Assembly (NCBI RefSeq): GCF_000504305.1
Contig: NZ_KI632512.1
Coordinates: 2,044,250 to 2,108,249 of the forward strand
Length of the DNA: 64,000 nucleotides
Direction: 5' to 3'
DNA from: Nitratidesulfovibrio termitidis HI1
GTDB taxonomy: Bacteria > Desulfobacterota > Desulfovibrionia > Desulfovibrionales > Desulfovibrionaceae
Shown: one piece after another, positions 54,661 to 62,794 of the stretch
How the letters are laid out: each line of letters begins with the position of its first letter
How positions within the stretch are numbered: the stretch's first letter is position 1
Notes under the pieces: generated by a model
The model's database searches: none
Told to the model about the DNA's origin: nothing
Seen by the model: the letters and a program-made list of their open reading frames with translations, nothing else
Made by a program: the position numbers and the translations under genes

Positions 54661-55262
54661 CGCCCGAAACCGCTTCCGTCACCCCCGACGTGCTGCTGGC
54701 CCCGCTGGACCCCGCCTACCTGGCCGAGGAAAACCCGGCCCGCACCGGCCTGCGCTGGTCCGCCTTCCTGTCCGCCGACGCCCTGCCCCGCGCGGCCAGC
54801 CTGCTGCTGGAAGCAGGCTGGCACCTGGAGGACATCTGCGGCCTTGACGTGCGCGAAGGGCTGGCGGCGGTGTACCACTTCGACCGCATGACCGCCCCGG
54901 GCCGCCTGGCCATCCGGGTGCTGGTGGACCACGCCTCCCCGGTGCTGCCCTCCATCGCCGACATCCATCAGGGCGCGGAATGGCACGAGCGGGAAACCGC
55001 CGACTTCTACGGCATCGCCTTCACCGGCAACCCCAACCCCGCGCCGCTGCTGCTGCCCGAAGGCATGCAGGGCCACCCCCTGCTGAAGGACGCCGCCGCC
55101 CGCGCGCCGCTGGCCGCCCTGCTGGCCACGCCGAACCGTGAAGCCACCGTGCTGCGCAAGGCCGAAGGCTTCGGCCTGCTGGAACCGGCGGAAGATGCCA
55201 AGCCCGCCAAACCGGCCAGGGCAAAGGCCGCCGCAACCGAGGAGGGCGCCGACAATGCATAG
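54657..55262 (+). CDS. nuoC: Complex I subunit NuoC
   Basis: 30-kDa subunit, 201 residues. The family motif [16 protein letters not shown] is intact. Start overlaps nuoB stop (ATGA). The C-terminal 25 residues are Ala/Lys-rich and low complexity. Separate from nuoD, unlike the fused E. coli gene. Confidence 0.94.
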   Translation: MTPETASVTPDVLLAPLDPAYLAEENPARTGLRWSAFLSADALPRAASLLLEAGWHLEDICGLDVREGLAAVYHFDRMTAPGRLAIRVLVDHASPVLPSIADIHQGAEWHERETADFYGIAFTGNPNPAPLLLPEGMQGHPLLKDAAARAPLAALLATPNREATVLRKAEGFGLLEPAEDAKPAKPARAKAAATEEGADNA

Positions 55263-56475
55263 CACCGAGACCCTTCGGTCGCACGGCGCCGCCTGTCCCG
55301 CCACCTCGGCGGACGTGGGCTGCGCCGACGACCAGATCGCGGGCGACGGCTACACCTGCCGCTTCGAGCAGGGCGCCCGCCCGGAATCGCTCATCCTGAA
55401 CATGGGGCCGCAGCACCCGTCCACCCACGGCGTGCTGCGCGTGCTTCTGGAACTGGACGGCGAATACATCGTCCGGGCGGAACCGGTGCTGGGCTACCTG
55501 CACCGCATGCACGAAAAGATGGCCGAGGTGAAAACCCCCGCCCAGTTCATGCCCAACATGGGCCGGGTGGACTACCTGCACGCCCTGGCCTGGAACTGGG
55601 CCTACGTGGGCGCGGTGGAAAAGCTGGCGGGGATAGAAATCCCCGAACGGGCCGAGTACCTGCGGGTGATCACCTGCGAGCTGAACCGCATCTCGTCGCA
55701 CCTGCTGTGGTGGGGCGCGTACCTGCTGGACCTGGGGGCCTTCACCCCCATCATGTACGCCTTCGACGACCGCGAAATGCTGCTGGACCTGCTGCAGCTC
55801 ATGACCGGCTCGCGCCTGACGTACAGTTCGTTCCGCTTCGGCGGGGTGTACACCGACGCCGGGCCCGCCTTCGTGCAGGGGGTGCGCCAGTTCATCCCGC
55901 ACCTGCGTTCGCGCCTGCCCATGTACACTGCGCTGGTGACGGAAAACATCATCCTGCGCCGCCGCATCGAAGAGGTGGGCGTCATCCCGCAGGACATGGT
56001 CACCCGCTACGGGGCCAGCGGCCCGGTGGCGCGCGGCAGCGGCATTGCCTACGACGTGCGCCGGGCGGAACCGTATTCCGTGTACGACCGCTTCGACTAC
56101 GAGATTCCCGTGCGCCACGAGGAATGTTCCATGGCCCGGTACATGGTGCGCATGGCCGAGATCGAGCAGAGCCTGCGCATCATCGAGCAGGCCATCGAAA
56201 GCCTGCCCGAGGGCGAGCACATGCACCCCAAGGCCCCCAAGCCCAGCTTCAAGCTGCCCGCCGGGGAGTCGTACTTTGCGGTGGAAGGGGCGCGCGGCAA
56301 GATCGGCGTGTGGATCGCCAGCGACGGCGGCAAGACGCCCTACCGCGTCAAGCTGCGCGCGCCGGGCTTCTCCAACCTGGCCCTGTTCGCCGAATGCGCG
56401 CGGGGCACCCTGCTGGCCGACGCCGTTGCCATCCTTGGCAGCCTCGACATGGTCATCCCCGAAATCGACAGGTAG
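55255..56475 (+). CDS. nuoD: Complex I subunit NuoD
   Basis: 49-kDa subunit of 406 residues, related to [NiFe]-hydrogenase large subunits; it shapes the quinone site. LILNMGPQHPSTHGVLRVLL and GRVDYLHALAWNWAYVGAVE are conserved, as are ELNRISSHLLWWG and RAPGFSNL. About 40 extra N-terminal residues contain three Cys. GAGGAGGG precedes the ATG inside nuoC. The next gene is nuoH, with no nuoE, nuoF or nuoG. Confidence 0.96.
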   Translation: MHSTETLRSHGAACPATSADVGCADDQIAGDGYTCRFEQGARPESLILNMGPQHPSTHGVLRVLLELDGEYIVRAEPVLGYLHRMHEKMAEVKTPAQFMPNMGRVDYLHALAWNWAYVGAVEKLAGIEIPERAEYLRVITCELNRISSHLLWWGAYLLDLGAFTPIMYAFDDREMLLDLLQLMTGSRLTYSSFRFGGVYTDAGPAFVQGVRQFIPHLRSRLPMYTALVTENIILRRRIEEVGVIPQDMVTRYGASGPVARGSGIAYDVRRAEPYSVYDRFDYEIPVRHEECSMARYMVRMAEIEQSLRIIEQAIESLPEGEHMHPKAPKPSFKLPAGESYFAVEGARGKIGVWIASDGGKTPYRVKLRAPGFSNLALFAECARGTLLADAVAILGSLDMVIPEIDR

Positions 56476-56481
56476 GCCGCC

Positions 56482-57456
56482 ATGAATGCAACCATCTCCT
56501 TCGATTCCGTGCTGCACGTGGTGCTCGCGCTGGTGGGCGTGGCCGTCTTCGTGGGGCTGAACGGGCTGCTGCTCGTCTACGCCGAACGCAAGGTGGCGGG
56601 CTTCATCCAGCGCCGCCCCGGCCCCTACGAAGTGGGGCCGCAGGGCATATTGCAGGCCGTGGCCGACGCCCTGAAGCTGATCGGCAAGCAACTGGTGCGC
56701 CCGGACAGGGCAGACCCGCTGCTGTTCTGGATGGCCCCGGTGCTGGCCTTCTTTCCCGTGCTGCTGCTGTTTCTGCCCATTCCCTTCAGCCCGCTGCTCA
56801 CCGGGTGGGACGTGAACCTCGGCCTGCTGCTCATCCTTGCCTTTGCCGGGTTCAACGTGCTGGCCCTGTTGCTTGCTGGGTGGGGCTCCAACAACAAGTA
56901 CGGCCTGCTCGGCGCGGCCCGCGCCGTGGCCCAGTCCGTGGCCTATGAAATCCCCCTGCTGCTGGCCGTGCTGGCCATCGCCTTCCAGGAAGGCACGCTG
57001 AGCCTTACCGCCATCGTGGGCGGGCAGGGCGGCATGCCGTGGCAGTGGAACATCGCCGTGCAGCCGCTGGCGTTCCTGATCTTCTTCGTCAGCGCCCTGG
57101 GCGAGACCAACCGCGCCCCCTTCGACCTGCCCGAGGCCGAATCGGAACTGACCGCAGGCTTCCATACCGAATATTCGGGCATGGGCTTCGGCATGTTCTT
57201 CCTGGCCGAGTACGCCAACATGATCGTGGCGTGCAGCGTGTGCACCGTGCTGTTCCTGGGCGGCTGGAAAGGCCCGTTCCTGGACGGGGCATGGTGGTTC
57301 CTGGCCAAGGTGTACGGGCTGCTGCTGTCCATGATGTGGTTCCGCTGGACGTACCCGCGCGTGCGCTTCGACCAGCTGCTGAACCTGAACTGGCGGTGGC
57401 TGCTGCCCCTCGGCGTGCTGAACCTGCTGGCGACCGCGTTCGTCATGAAGCTGTAG
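56482..57456 (+). CDS. nuoH: Complex I subunit NuoH
   Basis: Membrane subunit of 324 residues with eight helices. The quinone-entry loop YAERKVAGFIQRRPGPYEVG and the ETNRAPFDLPEAESELTAGF motif are both present. It begins six bases after nuoD. Confidence 0.96.
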   Translation: MNATISFDSVLHVVLALVGVAVFVGLNGLLLVYAERKVAGFIQRRPGPYEVGPQGILQAVADALKLIGKQLVRPDRADPLLFWMAPVLAFFPVLLLFLPIPFSPLLTGWDVNLGLLLILAFAGFNVLALLLAGWGSNNKYGLLGAARAVAQSVAYEIPLLLAVLAIAFQEGTLSLTAIVGGQGGMPWQWNIAVQPLAFLIFFVSALGETNRAPFDLPEAESELTAGFHTEYSGMGFGMFFLAEYANMIVACSVCTVLFLGGWKGPFLDGAWWFLAKVYGLLLSMMWFRWTYPRVRFDQLLNLNWRWLLPLGVLNLLATAFVMKL

Positions 57457-57626
57457 AGACGGTAAGGCGACGGGGGAAGGGACCCTTTGAAAAGGGTCTC
57501 CTTCCCCCGGACCCCCATCCCCCCAAACTTTTCATAAGGGTGGACACCCGCATGAAGGGGTCAAGGGGACACGGTCCCCTTGCGGGGGGCCGGGGGGCAG
57601 AGCCCCCGCTCTCTAAGGAGGATATA
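57457..57626. repeat. Chain of three hairpins between nuoH and nuoI
   Basis: CGGGGGAAGG...CCCTTT (57471-57488) pairs with its complement (to about 57509) over a 2-3-nt loop with one bulge, about 18 bp. CAAGGGGAC/GTCCCCTTG (57562-57582) makes a 9-bp hairpin with a 3-nt loop, and a G-run at 57590-57596 can pair with CCCCCG before the nuoI ribosome-binding site. It looks like a repetitive intergenic element rather than coding DNA. The operon order shows transcription must pass through it. Confidence 0.7.
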
Positions 57627-58268
57627 ATGGCATCGATCTTCCGCACCCTCGCCGACCTGTGGAGCCTTGTGGTGGGCCTTGGCATCACCGGCAAGGAATT
57701 CTGCAAGCCCGGCGTCACCGTGCACTACCCGCGGGCAGAGGTAACGCCGGAAGCGGCGGCCTCGTTCCGGGGGCCCATAGAACTCATCGGGCTGGACAAG
57801 GACCCGGCAAAGCCCAAGTGCATCGCCTGCATGCTCTGCGTGTCCGCCTGCCCCAGCAACTGCATAACCGTCACCCGCGCCCCCACGCCCAAGCCCACGC
57901 CAGAAGAACTGAAGGCCATGGCAGAGGCGGAAGCGCGCGGCGAAAAGCCCAAGAAGCCCGCACCGCCCAAGGCGCCCGGCACCTGGACCTACGACTTCTC
58001 GCTGTGCAGCCTGTGCGGCAGCTGCGTGGAGGCGTGCCCGGTGGATTCCATCGGCTTCTCGCACGACATCTACATGGTGGGGACAAAGCGCGAGGACTTC
58101 GTGTTCGACCAGTTGGCGCGTCTGGCCCGCAAGGCCGCGGCCCGCAAGCCGGAACCGAAGAAGACCGCGAAGGCTGCGCCCGAAACTGCGCCTCCGGCCA
58201 CGCCAGAGACCGCAACGGCCCCGGCCCCCGCGCCCGAAACCGCCGCAACCCCCGCAAGCGAGGCGTGA
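57627..58268 (+). CDS. nuoI: Complex I subunit NuoI (clusters N6a/N6b)
   Basis: Ferredoxin-like subunit of 213 residues. The two [4Fe-4S] motifs are CIACMLCVSAC (65-75) and CSLCGSCVEAC (127-137). The 30-residue Lys/Pro/Ala-rich insertion between them and a 50-residue Ala/Pro-rich C-terminal tail are longer than usual. A strong AAGGAGG precedes the ATG. Only about 170 bases separate it from nuoH. Confidence 0.95.
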   Translation: MASIFRTLADLWSLVVGLGITGKEFCKPGVTVHYPRAEVTPEAAASFRGPIELIGLDKDPAKPKCIACMLCVSACPSNCITVTRAPTPKPTPEELKAMAEAEARGEKPKKPAPPKAPGTWTYDFSLCSLCGSCVEACPVDSIGFSHDIYMVGTKREDFVFDQLARLARKAAARKPEPKKTAKAAPETAPPATPETATAPAPAPETAATPASEA

Positions 58269-58269
58269 C

Positions 58270-58776
58270 ATGGAAACACCGGCAATCCTCGCCTTCGGCT
58301 TCTACTTTCTGGTCATCGTGGTCGGCTGTTTCATGGCCGTGGGCTGCGCCAGCCTTGTGCGGGCCCTGGTGGGGCTGGTCGCCACGCTGCTGGGCGTGGC
58401 GGGCATGTACCTCTTGCTGAACGCGCCGTTCATGGCCTTCATGCAGATTCTCATCTACGTGGGCGCCATCTGCGTGCTGATCTTCTTCGCGCTGATGCTG
58501 GCCCGGGCCGACGCGGACGGTGACGAGGCGGACCCCGCCCCAGCCCCGCGCACCTTCAAGGGCATACTGGCGGCCATGCTGCCCGGCGCGCTGCTGGCCC
58601 CCATCCTGCTGCTGCACCCCGCGGCCTCCAAGCTGATCCCGGCGGAAGTGCCGCTGGCCGAACTTGGCCGCAGGCTGATGGAGGACTACGTGCTGCCCTT
58701 CGAACTGATCTCGGTGGTCCTGCTCATCTCCATGGCCGGGGCCGTGCTGCTCGTCTGGGAAAGGAGGGACAAGTGA
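58270..58776 (+). CDS. nuoJ: Complex I subunit NuoJ
   Basis: Membrane subunit of 168 residues with five helices. The glycine-containing third helix (YVGAICVLIFFALML) is the NuoJ signature. It starts one base after nuoI's stop; nuoK overlaps its end. Confidence 0.94.
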   Translation: METPAILAFGFYFLVIVVGCFMAVGCASLVRALVGLVATLLGVAGMYLLLNAPFMAFMQILIYVGAICVLIFFALMLARADADGDEADPAPAPRTFKGILAAMLPGALLAPILLLHPAASKLIPAEVPLAELGRRLMEDYVLPFELISVVLLISMAGAVLLVWERRDK

Positions 58777-59087
58777 AACCGCTCGTGCTCTACCAACTGG
58801 CCTCCCTCGTGCTGCTGGGCGCGGGCCTGGCGGGGCTGGTCAAGCGGCGCACGCTGGTGGGCATGCTCATTGCCGTGGAGCTGATGCTCAACGGCGCGGG
58901 GCTGTCCATCGTGGCCGCAACCCAGCTTACCGGGGCGGACGCCACCCTCGGACAACTGGCCACGCTGCTGGTCATGGGCCTTGCCGCCGCTGAAGCCACC
59001 GTGGCCCTGGCCGCCATTGTCGTGGTGTTCCGCCGCTTCGGCACCACCCGCACAGACGCCCTGGCAACCCTGAGGGAGCAGCAGTGA
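58773..59087 (+). CDS. nuoK: Complex I subunit NuoK
   Basis: Subunit of 104 residues, three helices. It carries the conserved Glu in VGMLIAVELMLNGAGL and a second Glu in GLAAAEATVALA, both on the proton path. GTG start at 58773 overlaps the nuoJ stop (GTGA), with AAGGAGGG upstream. Confidence 0.95.
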   Translation: MKPLVLYQLASLVLLGAGLAGLVKRRTLVGMLIAVELMLNGAGLSIVAATQLTGADATLGQLATLLVMGLAAAEATVALAAIVVVFRRFGTTRTDALATLREQQ

Positions 59088-60586
59088 TGACCGTGCCCAA
59101 CACCGTAGAATCCGCAAGCCTGCTCGTTCCGCTGCTGATCACCCTGGTCGCGCCCTTCGCCATCATGCTGGCGCGCGGCAACGACAACCGGCGCGAGGCC
59201 GTGTCGTTCATCGCCGCCGCGCTCACCTTCGTCTCGGTGCTGCAACTGGCGCCGGGGGTGCTTTCCGGGGTCATCTACACCTACACCGTCACCACCATCC
59301 TGCCCGGCGTCAGCCTGACCCTGTGCGCCGACGGGCTGGGCATGATCTTCGCGCTGATCGCCACCTTCCTGTGGGGCTTCGCCACCAGTTACAACATCGG
59401 GTACATGCGCGGGCTGAACGAACACGCCCAGACGCGCTACTACACCTGTTTCGCGGTGGCCATCTTCGGCGCGGTGGGCGTGGCCTTCTCCGCCACCGTG
59501 TTCACCCTGTACCTGTTCTATGAAGTGATCACCGTCTTCACCTACCCGCTGGTCGCACATCATCAGGACGCAGAAGGGTTCGCCGGGGCGCGCAAGTACC
59601 TCGTCTACCTCATGGGCACCTCCAAGCTGTTCCTGCTGCCCGCCATGATCCTGACCTACGTGCTTACCGGCACGCTGGACATGCGCCTTGGCGACGTGCT
59701 GAACGGCATGTTTCCGCCCGACGTCATCGCCGCGCACCCCAACCTGGTGCGGGTAACCTACGTGCTGTATATCGCGGGTCTGGCCAAGGCGGCCCTGGCT
59801 CCGTTCCACAACTGGCTGCCCTCGGCCATGGTGGCCCCCACCCCGGTCTCGGCCCTGCTGCACGCGGTGGCCGTGGTCAAGGCGGGGGTGTTCTCCGTAA
59901 GCCGGATCATCCTGTCCGGCTTCGGGGTGCAGGCCATGGACACCCTGGGCCTTGGCCTGCCCACGGCGTGGCTGGCGGCCTTCACCATCATCGGGGCCTC
60001 GCTCATCGCCCTGACCAAGGACGACATCAAGGCCCGGCTGGCCTATTCCACGGTCAGCCAGCTGTCCTACGTGATCATCGGGGTGGCCCTGCTGACGCCT
60101 TCGGCCGTGCAGGGCGGGCTGATGCACATCCCCCACCACGCCTTCTCCAAGATCACCCTGTTCTTTGGCGCCGGGGCCATCTACGTGGCCACGCACATCA
60201 AGAAGATCAGCCAGATGAACGGCCTTGGCCGCCGCATGCCGTGGACCTTCGGGGCCTTTGCCCTGGCGTCCCTTTCCATGATCGGCATGCCGCCGGTGTG
60301 CGGCTTCGTCTCCAAGTGGTACATCGTCAACGGTTCACTCCAGGCCGGGCAGATCGGTCTGCTGGTGACCCTGCTGCTGTCCACCCTGCTCAACGCGGGC
60401 TACTTCGTGCCCATCTTCTACCGGGCGTTCATGCTGCCGCCCGCCCCGGACGCCAATATCGAGCAGTACAACGAAGCCCCCGCCACCATGGTCATACCGC
60501 TGTGCCTGACCGGGGCCATATCGTTGCTGCTGGGCCTGTATCCGCAGGTGTTCCTGAACTTCATCCAGGCGTTCGGCCATTTCTAG
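59084..60586 (+). CDS. Proton-translocating antiporter-like subunit (MrpD/NuoL family)
   Basis: Membrane subunit of 500 residues with about 14 helices. The key Glu is in FYEVITVFTYPLVAHH, and the key Lys is in GLAKAALAPFHNWLPSAMVA, where both proton-channel residues are intact. A third lysine region is KDDIKARLAYSTVSQLSYV. Similarity is to NuoL/MrpD antiporter-like subunits. GTG at 59084 (or ATG at 59087) overlaps nuoK's stop. It takes the place of nuoL but lacks the long lateral helix of NuoL. Confidence 0.88.
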   Translation: MMTVPNTVESASLLVPLLITLVAPFAIMLARGNDNRREAVSFIAAALTFVSVLQLAPGVLSGVIYTYTVTTILPGVSLTLCADGLGMIFALIATFLWGFATSYNIGYMRGLNEHAQTRYYTCFAVAIFGAVGVAFSATVFTLYLFYEVITVFTYPLVAHHQDAEGFAGARKYLVYLMGTSKLFLLPAMILTYVLTGTLDMRLGDVLNGMFPPDVIAAHPNLVRVTYVLYIAGLAKAALAPFHNWLPSAMVAPTPVSALLHAVAVVKAGVFSVSRIILSGFGVQAMDTLGLGLPTAWLAAFTIIGASLIALTKDDIKARLAYSTVSQLSYVIIGVALLTPSAVQGGLMHIPHHAFSKITLFFGAGAIYVATHIKKISQMNGLGRRMPWTFGAFALASLSMIGMPPVCGFVSKWYIVNGSLQAGQIGLLVTLLLSTLLNAGYFVPIFYRAFMLPPAPDANIEQYNEAPATMVIPLCLTGAISLLLGLYPQVFLNFIQAFGHF

Positions 60587-60596
60587 GAGCGCGCTC

Positions 60597-60854
60597 ATGA
60601 ACAGACTCGGAGCATTCCTTGAACGCCAGCGCGAACTGCGCGGCGCATGGCTGAAGGCGCTGTACGGGGCGTTGGCCGCCCTCGTGCTGCTGAACCTGTT
60701 CGTCGGCCCGCACGAACCGCACTTCGGCCTTGATGCCTACCCCGGCTTCTGGGCGCTGTTCGGCCTTGTGGTGGGCGTGCTGATGGTGGTGATCATGAAG
60801 CGCGTGGTGCAGCCCGTCATCGTGCGCAAGGAGGACCACTATGGAGACGTCTAG
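60597..60854 (+). CDS. Small membrane protein in the nuo operon
   Basis: Protein of 85 residues with two predicted membrane helices (about 20-38 and 50-68) and a charged C-terminus. No family was recognised. TAGGAG precedes the ATG. It overlaps the next antiporter gene by 14 bases, so it is translated with it. It could be an accessory subunit. Confidence 0.75.
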   Translation: MNRLGAFLERQRELRGAWLKALYGALAALVLLNLFVGPHEPHFGLDAYPGFWALFGLVVGVLMVVIMKRVVQPVIVRKEDHYGDV

Positions 60855-62622
60855 CTTCATCCACCCCGCCATAGGGTTTCTGGCCCTGGCGGCGGTGCTG
60901 CCCTTCCTGCGGGGCAAATGGTGGAACTGGCTGCTGCCCGCACCCGCCGTGCTGGCCGTGTTCGCCGTGTTCACCATGACGCCCGGCGACCACCTGACCC
61001 TGCACTGGCTGGGGCAAACCCTGCTGCTGGGCCGCGTGGACAAGCTGTCGCTGGTCTTCGCCCAGGTGTTCGCCGTCATGTCGGTGGCGGGCATGCTGTA
61101 CGCCATGCACGTCAAGGACCGGGGGCAGCACATCGCCGCCGCCCTGTACGTGTCGGGTGGGTTCGGCTGCGTGTTCGCGGGCGACTACCTGACCCTGTTC
61201 GTGTTCTGGGAACTGATGTCCATCGGCTCCACCTTCCTCGTGCTGCTGAACCGCACGCGCGAGTCGGTGCTGGCGGGCTTTCGCTACTTTCTCTACCACA
61301 CCGCCGGGGGCCTTCTGCTGCTGGCGGGGCTGCTGATCCGCTACAAGGCCCTGGGCACGTGGGAATTCACGGCCATGGCCCCCGGCAACGCGCCGCTGTA
61401 CGAATGGCTGATCCTGGCCGGGTTCTGCGTCAACGCCGCCGTGGTGCCGCTGCACGCCTGGCTGCCCGACGCCTACCCGCGCGGGACGGTGACCGGCTCC
61501 GTGTTCATGTGCGCCTACACCACCAAGACGGCGGTGTACGTGCTGGCGCGCGGCTTTGCAGGCTGGGAGATCCTGGCAGCGGCGGGCACGGTGATGGCGG
61601 TGTACGGCGTGCTGTACGCGTGCATCGAGAACAACGCCCGGCGCATCCTGTCGTACCACATCGTCTCGCAGGTGGGGTACATGGTGGCGGGCATCGGCGT
61701 GGGCACGGCCATGACCCTGAACGGCGCGGTGGCCCATGCCTACGCGCACATCCTGTACAAGGGCCTGCTGTTCATGGGCACCGGCTGCCTGCTGTACGCG
61801 GCGGGCACGGCCAAGTTGGACAAGCTTGGCGGCCTGGCCGCGCGGCTGCCGTGGGTCATGGTGCTGTACATGGTGGCGGCCCTGTCCATCTCGGGCATGC
61901 CGGTGTTCAACGGGTTCATCTCCAAGACCATGACCATCACCGGCGCGGCGGAAGCACACCAGACCCTGGTGGCGCTGGGCCTGGAAATCGCGGCGGTGGG
62001 CACGTTCATCTCGGTGGGCATCAAGCTGCCCTACTTCGCCTTCTGGGGCGGCAAGCCCACGGACAACGACCGTGTGCTGGCCCCCATCCCGTGGAACATG
62101 TACGCGGGCATGTCCGTGCTGGCCGTGCTGTGCATCCTGCAGGGCGTGGCCCCGTCCATCCTGTACGCCTACCTGCCCTTCGAGGTGGAACACCCCTACG
62201 TTCCGTGGTCCGTGTGGCACGTGTTGCAGTCGCTGCTGCTGCTGGGCTTCTCCGGCCTGGCCTTCTACCTGCTGCGCAAGGTGATCACCCCGCACGAAGG
62301 ACTGAACCTGGACGTGGACATCGCCTACCGCGCGGTGGGCACCGGGGCCATGCGCTTCGTATGCCGCCCGCTGGCCTTCCTGGACGACCGCTGGACCGAG
62401 GCCTACCGCGCGGGCGGCCTGCGCGGACTGATGGGCATTGCCCTCGGCTCCGTGTGGTTCGACCGGCGGGCCATCGACGGCGTGGTGGACGGCAGCGCAC
62501 GCACGGTGCGGGGCATCGGCGGGCTGGGCGCGCGCACGCAGAACGGCAGCCTCCAGGACTACCTGGGACTGGCCGCCTTCTTCGCGTTGTGTGTGTTCGG
62601 ACTCGTCTGGTACCTCGGCTAG
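60841..62622 (+). CDS. Second antiporter-like subunit (MrpD/NuoL-like) with C-terminal NuoL-type tail
   Basis: Membrane protein of 593 residues. The Glu of FWELMSIGSTFLVL is present, but the position equivalent to the TM7 Lys (as in xKSAQLPLHxWLPDA) is Asn in VNAAVVPLHAWLPDAY; TTKTAVYVLA retains another Lys. Homologues of this alternative group share the Asn. The C-terminal end IDGVVDGSARTVRGIGGLGA resembles the lateral-helix end of NuoL. The ATG overlaps the small membrane gene by 14 bases. The stop codon's final G is the first base of a palindromic element. Confidence 0.85.
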   Translation: METSSFIHPAIGFLALAAVLPFLRGKWWNWLLPAPAVLAVFAVFTMTPGDHLTLHWLGQTLLLGRVDKLSLVFAQVFAVMSVAGMLYAMHVKDRGQHIAAALYVSGGFGCVFAGDYLTLFVFWELMSIGSTFLVLLNRTRESVLAGFRYFLYHTAGGLLLLAGLLIRYKALGTWEFTAMAPGNAPLYEWLILAGFCVNAAVVPLHAWLPDAYPRGTVTGSVFMCAYTTKTAVYVLARGFAGWEILAAAGTVMAVYGVLYACIENNARRILSYHIVSQVGYMVAGIGVGTAMTLNGAVAHAYAHILYKGLLFMGTGCLLYAAGTAKLDKLGGLAARLPWVMVLYMVAALSISGMPVFNGFISKTMTITGAAEAHQTLVALGLEIAAVGTFISVGIKLPYFAFWGGKPTDNDRVLAPIPWNMYAGMSVLAVLCILQGVAPSILYAYLPFEVEHPYVPWSVWHVLQSLLLLGFSGLAFYLLRKVITPHEGLNLDVDIAYRAVGTGAMRFVCRPLAFLDDRWTEAYRAGGLRGLMGIALGSVWFDRRAIDGVVDGSARTVRGIGGLGARTQNGSLQDYLGLAAFFALCVFGLVWYLG

Positions 62623-62768
62623 GGGGCTGTCCCCAAATTGTCCTTTTGCCCGTTGGCTGCGTCAAACTTCGCCTGCCATGTCGGTCGAATATAACAAGAG
62701 TATACTCCCTCATGCCAGGCTCGTTTTCCTTGCCAACGAACAAAAAACCTAATTTGGAAACAGCCCCC
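62622..62768. mobile_element. 147-bp MITE-like palindromic element between antiporter gene and nuoM
   Basis: Terminal inverted repeats GGGGGCTGT-(CC or TT)-CCAAATT lie at 62622-62639 and 62751-62768 (16 of 18 match). The interior also mirrors itself: TTTTG..CGTTGGC on the left matches the right arm read in reverse, and GCCTGCCATG on the left matches GCCTGGCATG. The whole unit is an imperfect palindrome of 147 bp with no coding capacity. This is the form of a non-autonomous transposable element. No target duplication is obvious; short flanks differ. The left end coincides with the upstream gene's stop codon. Confidence 0.75.
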
Positions 62769-62794
62769 AGGACCCACAAAAAACGGAGCTGCCT

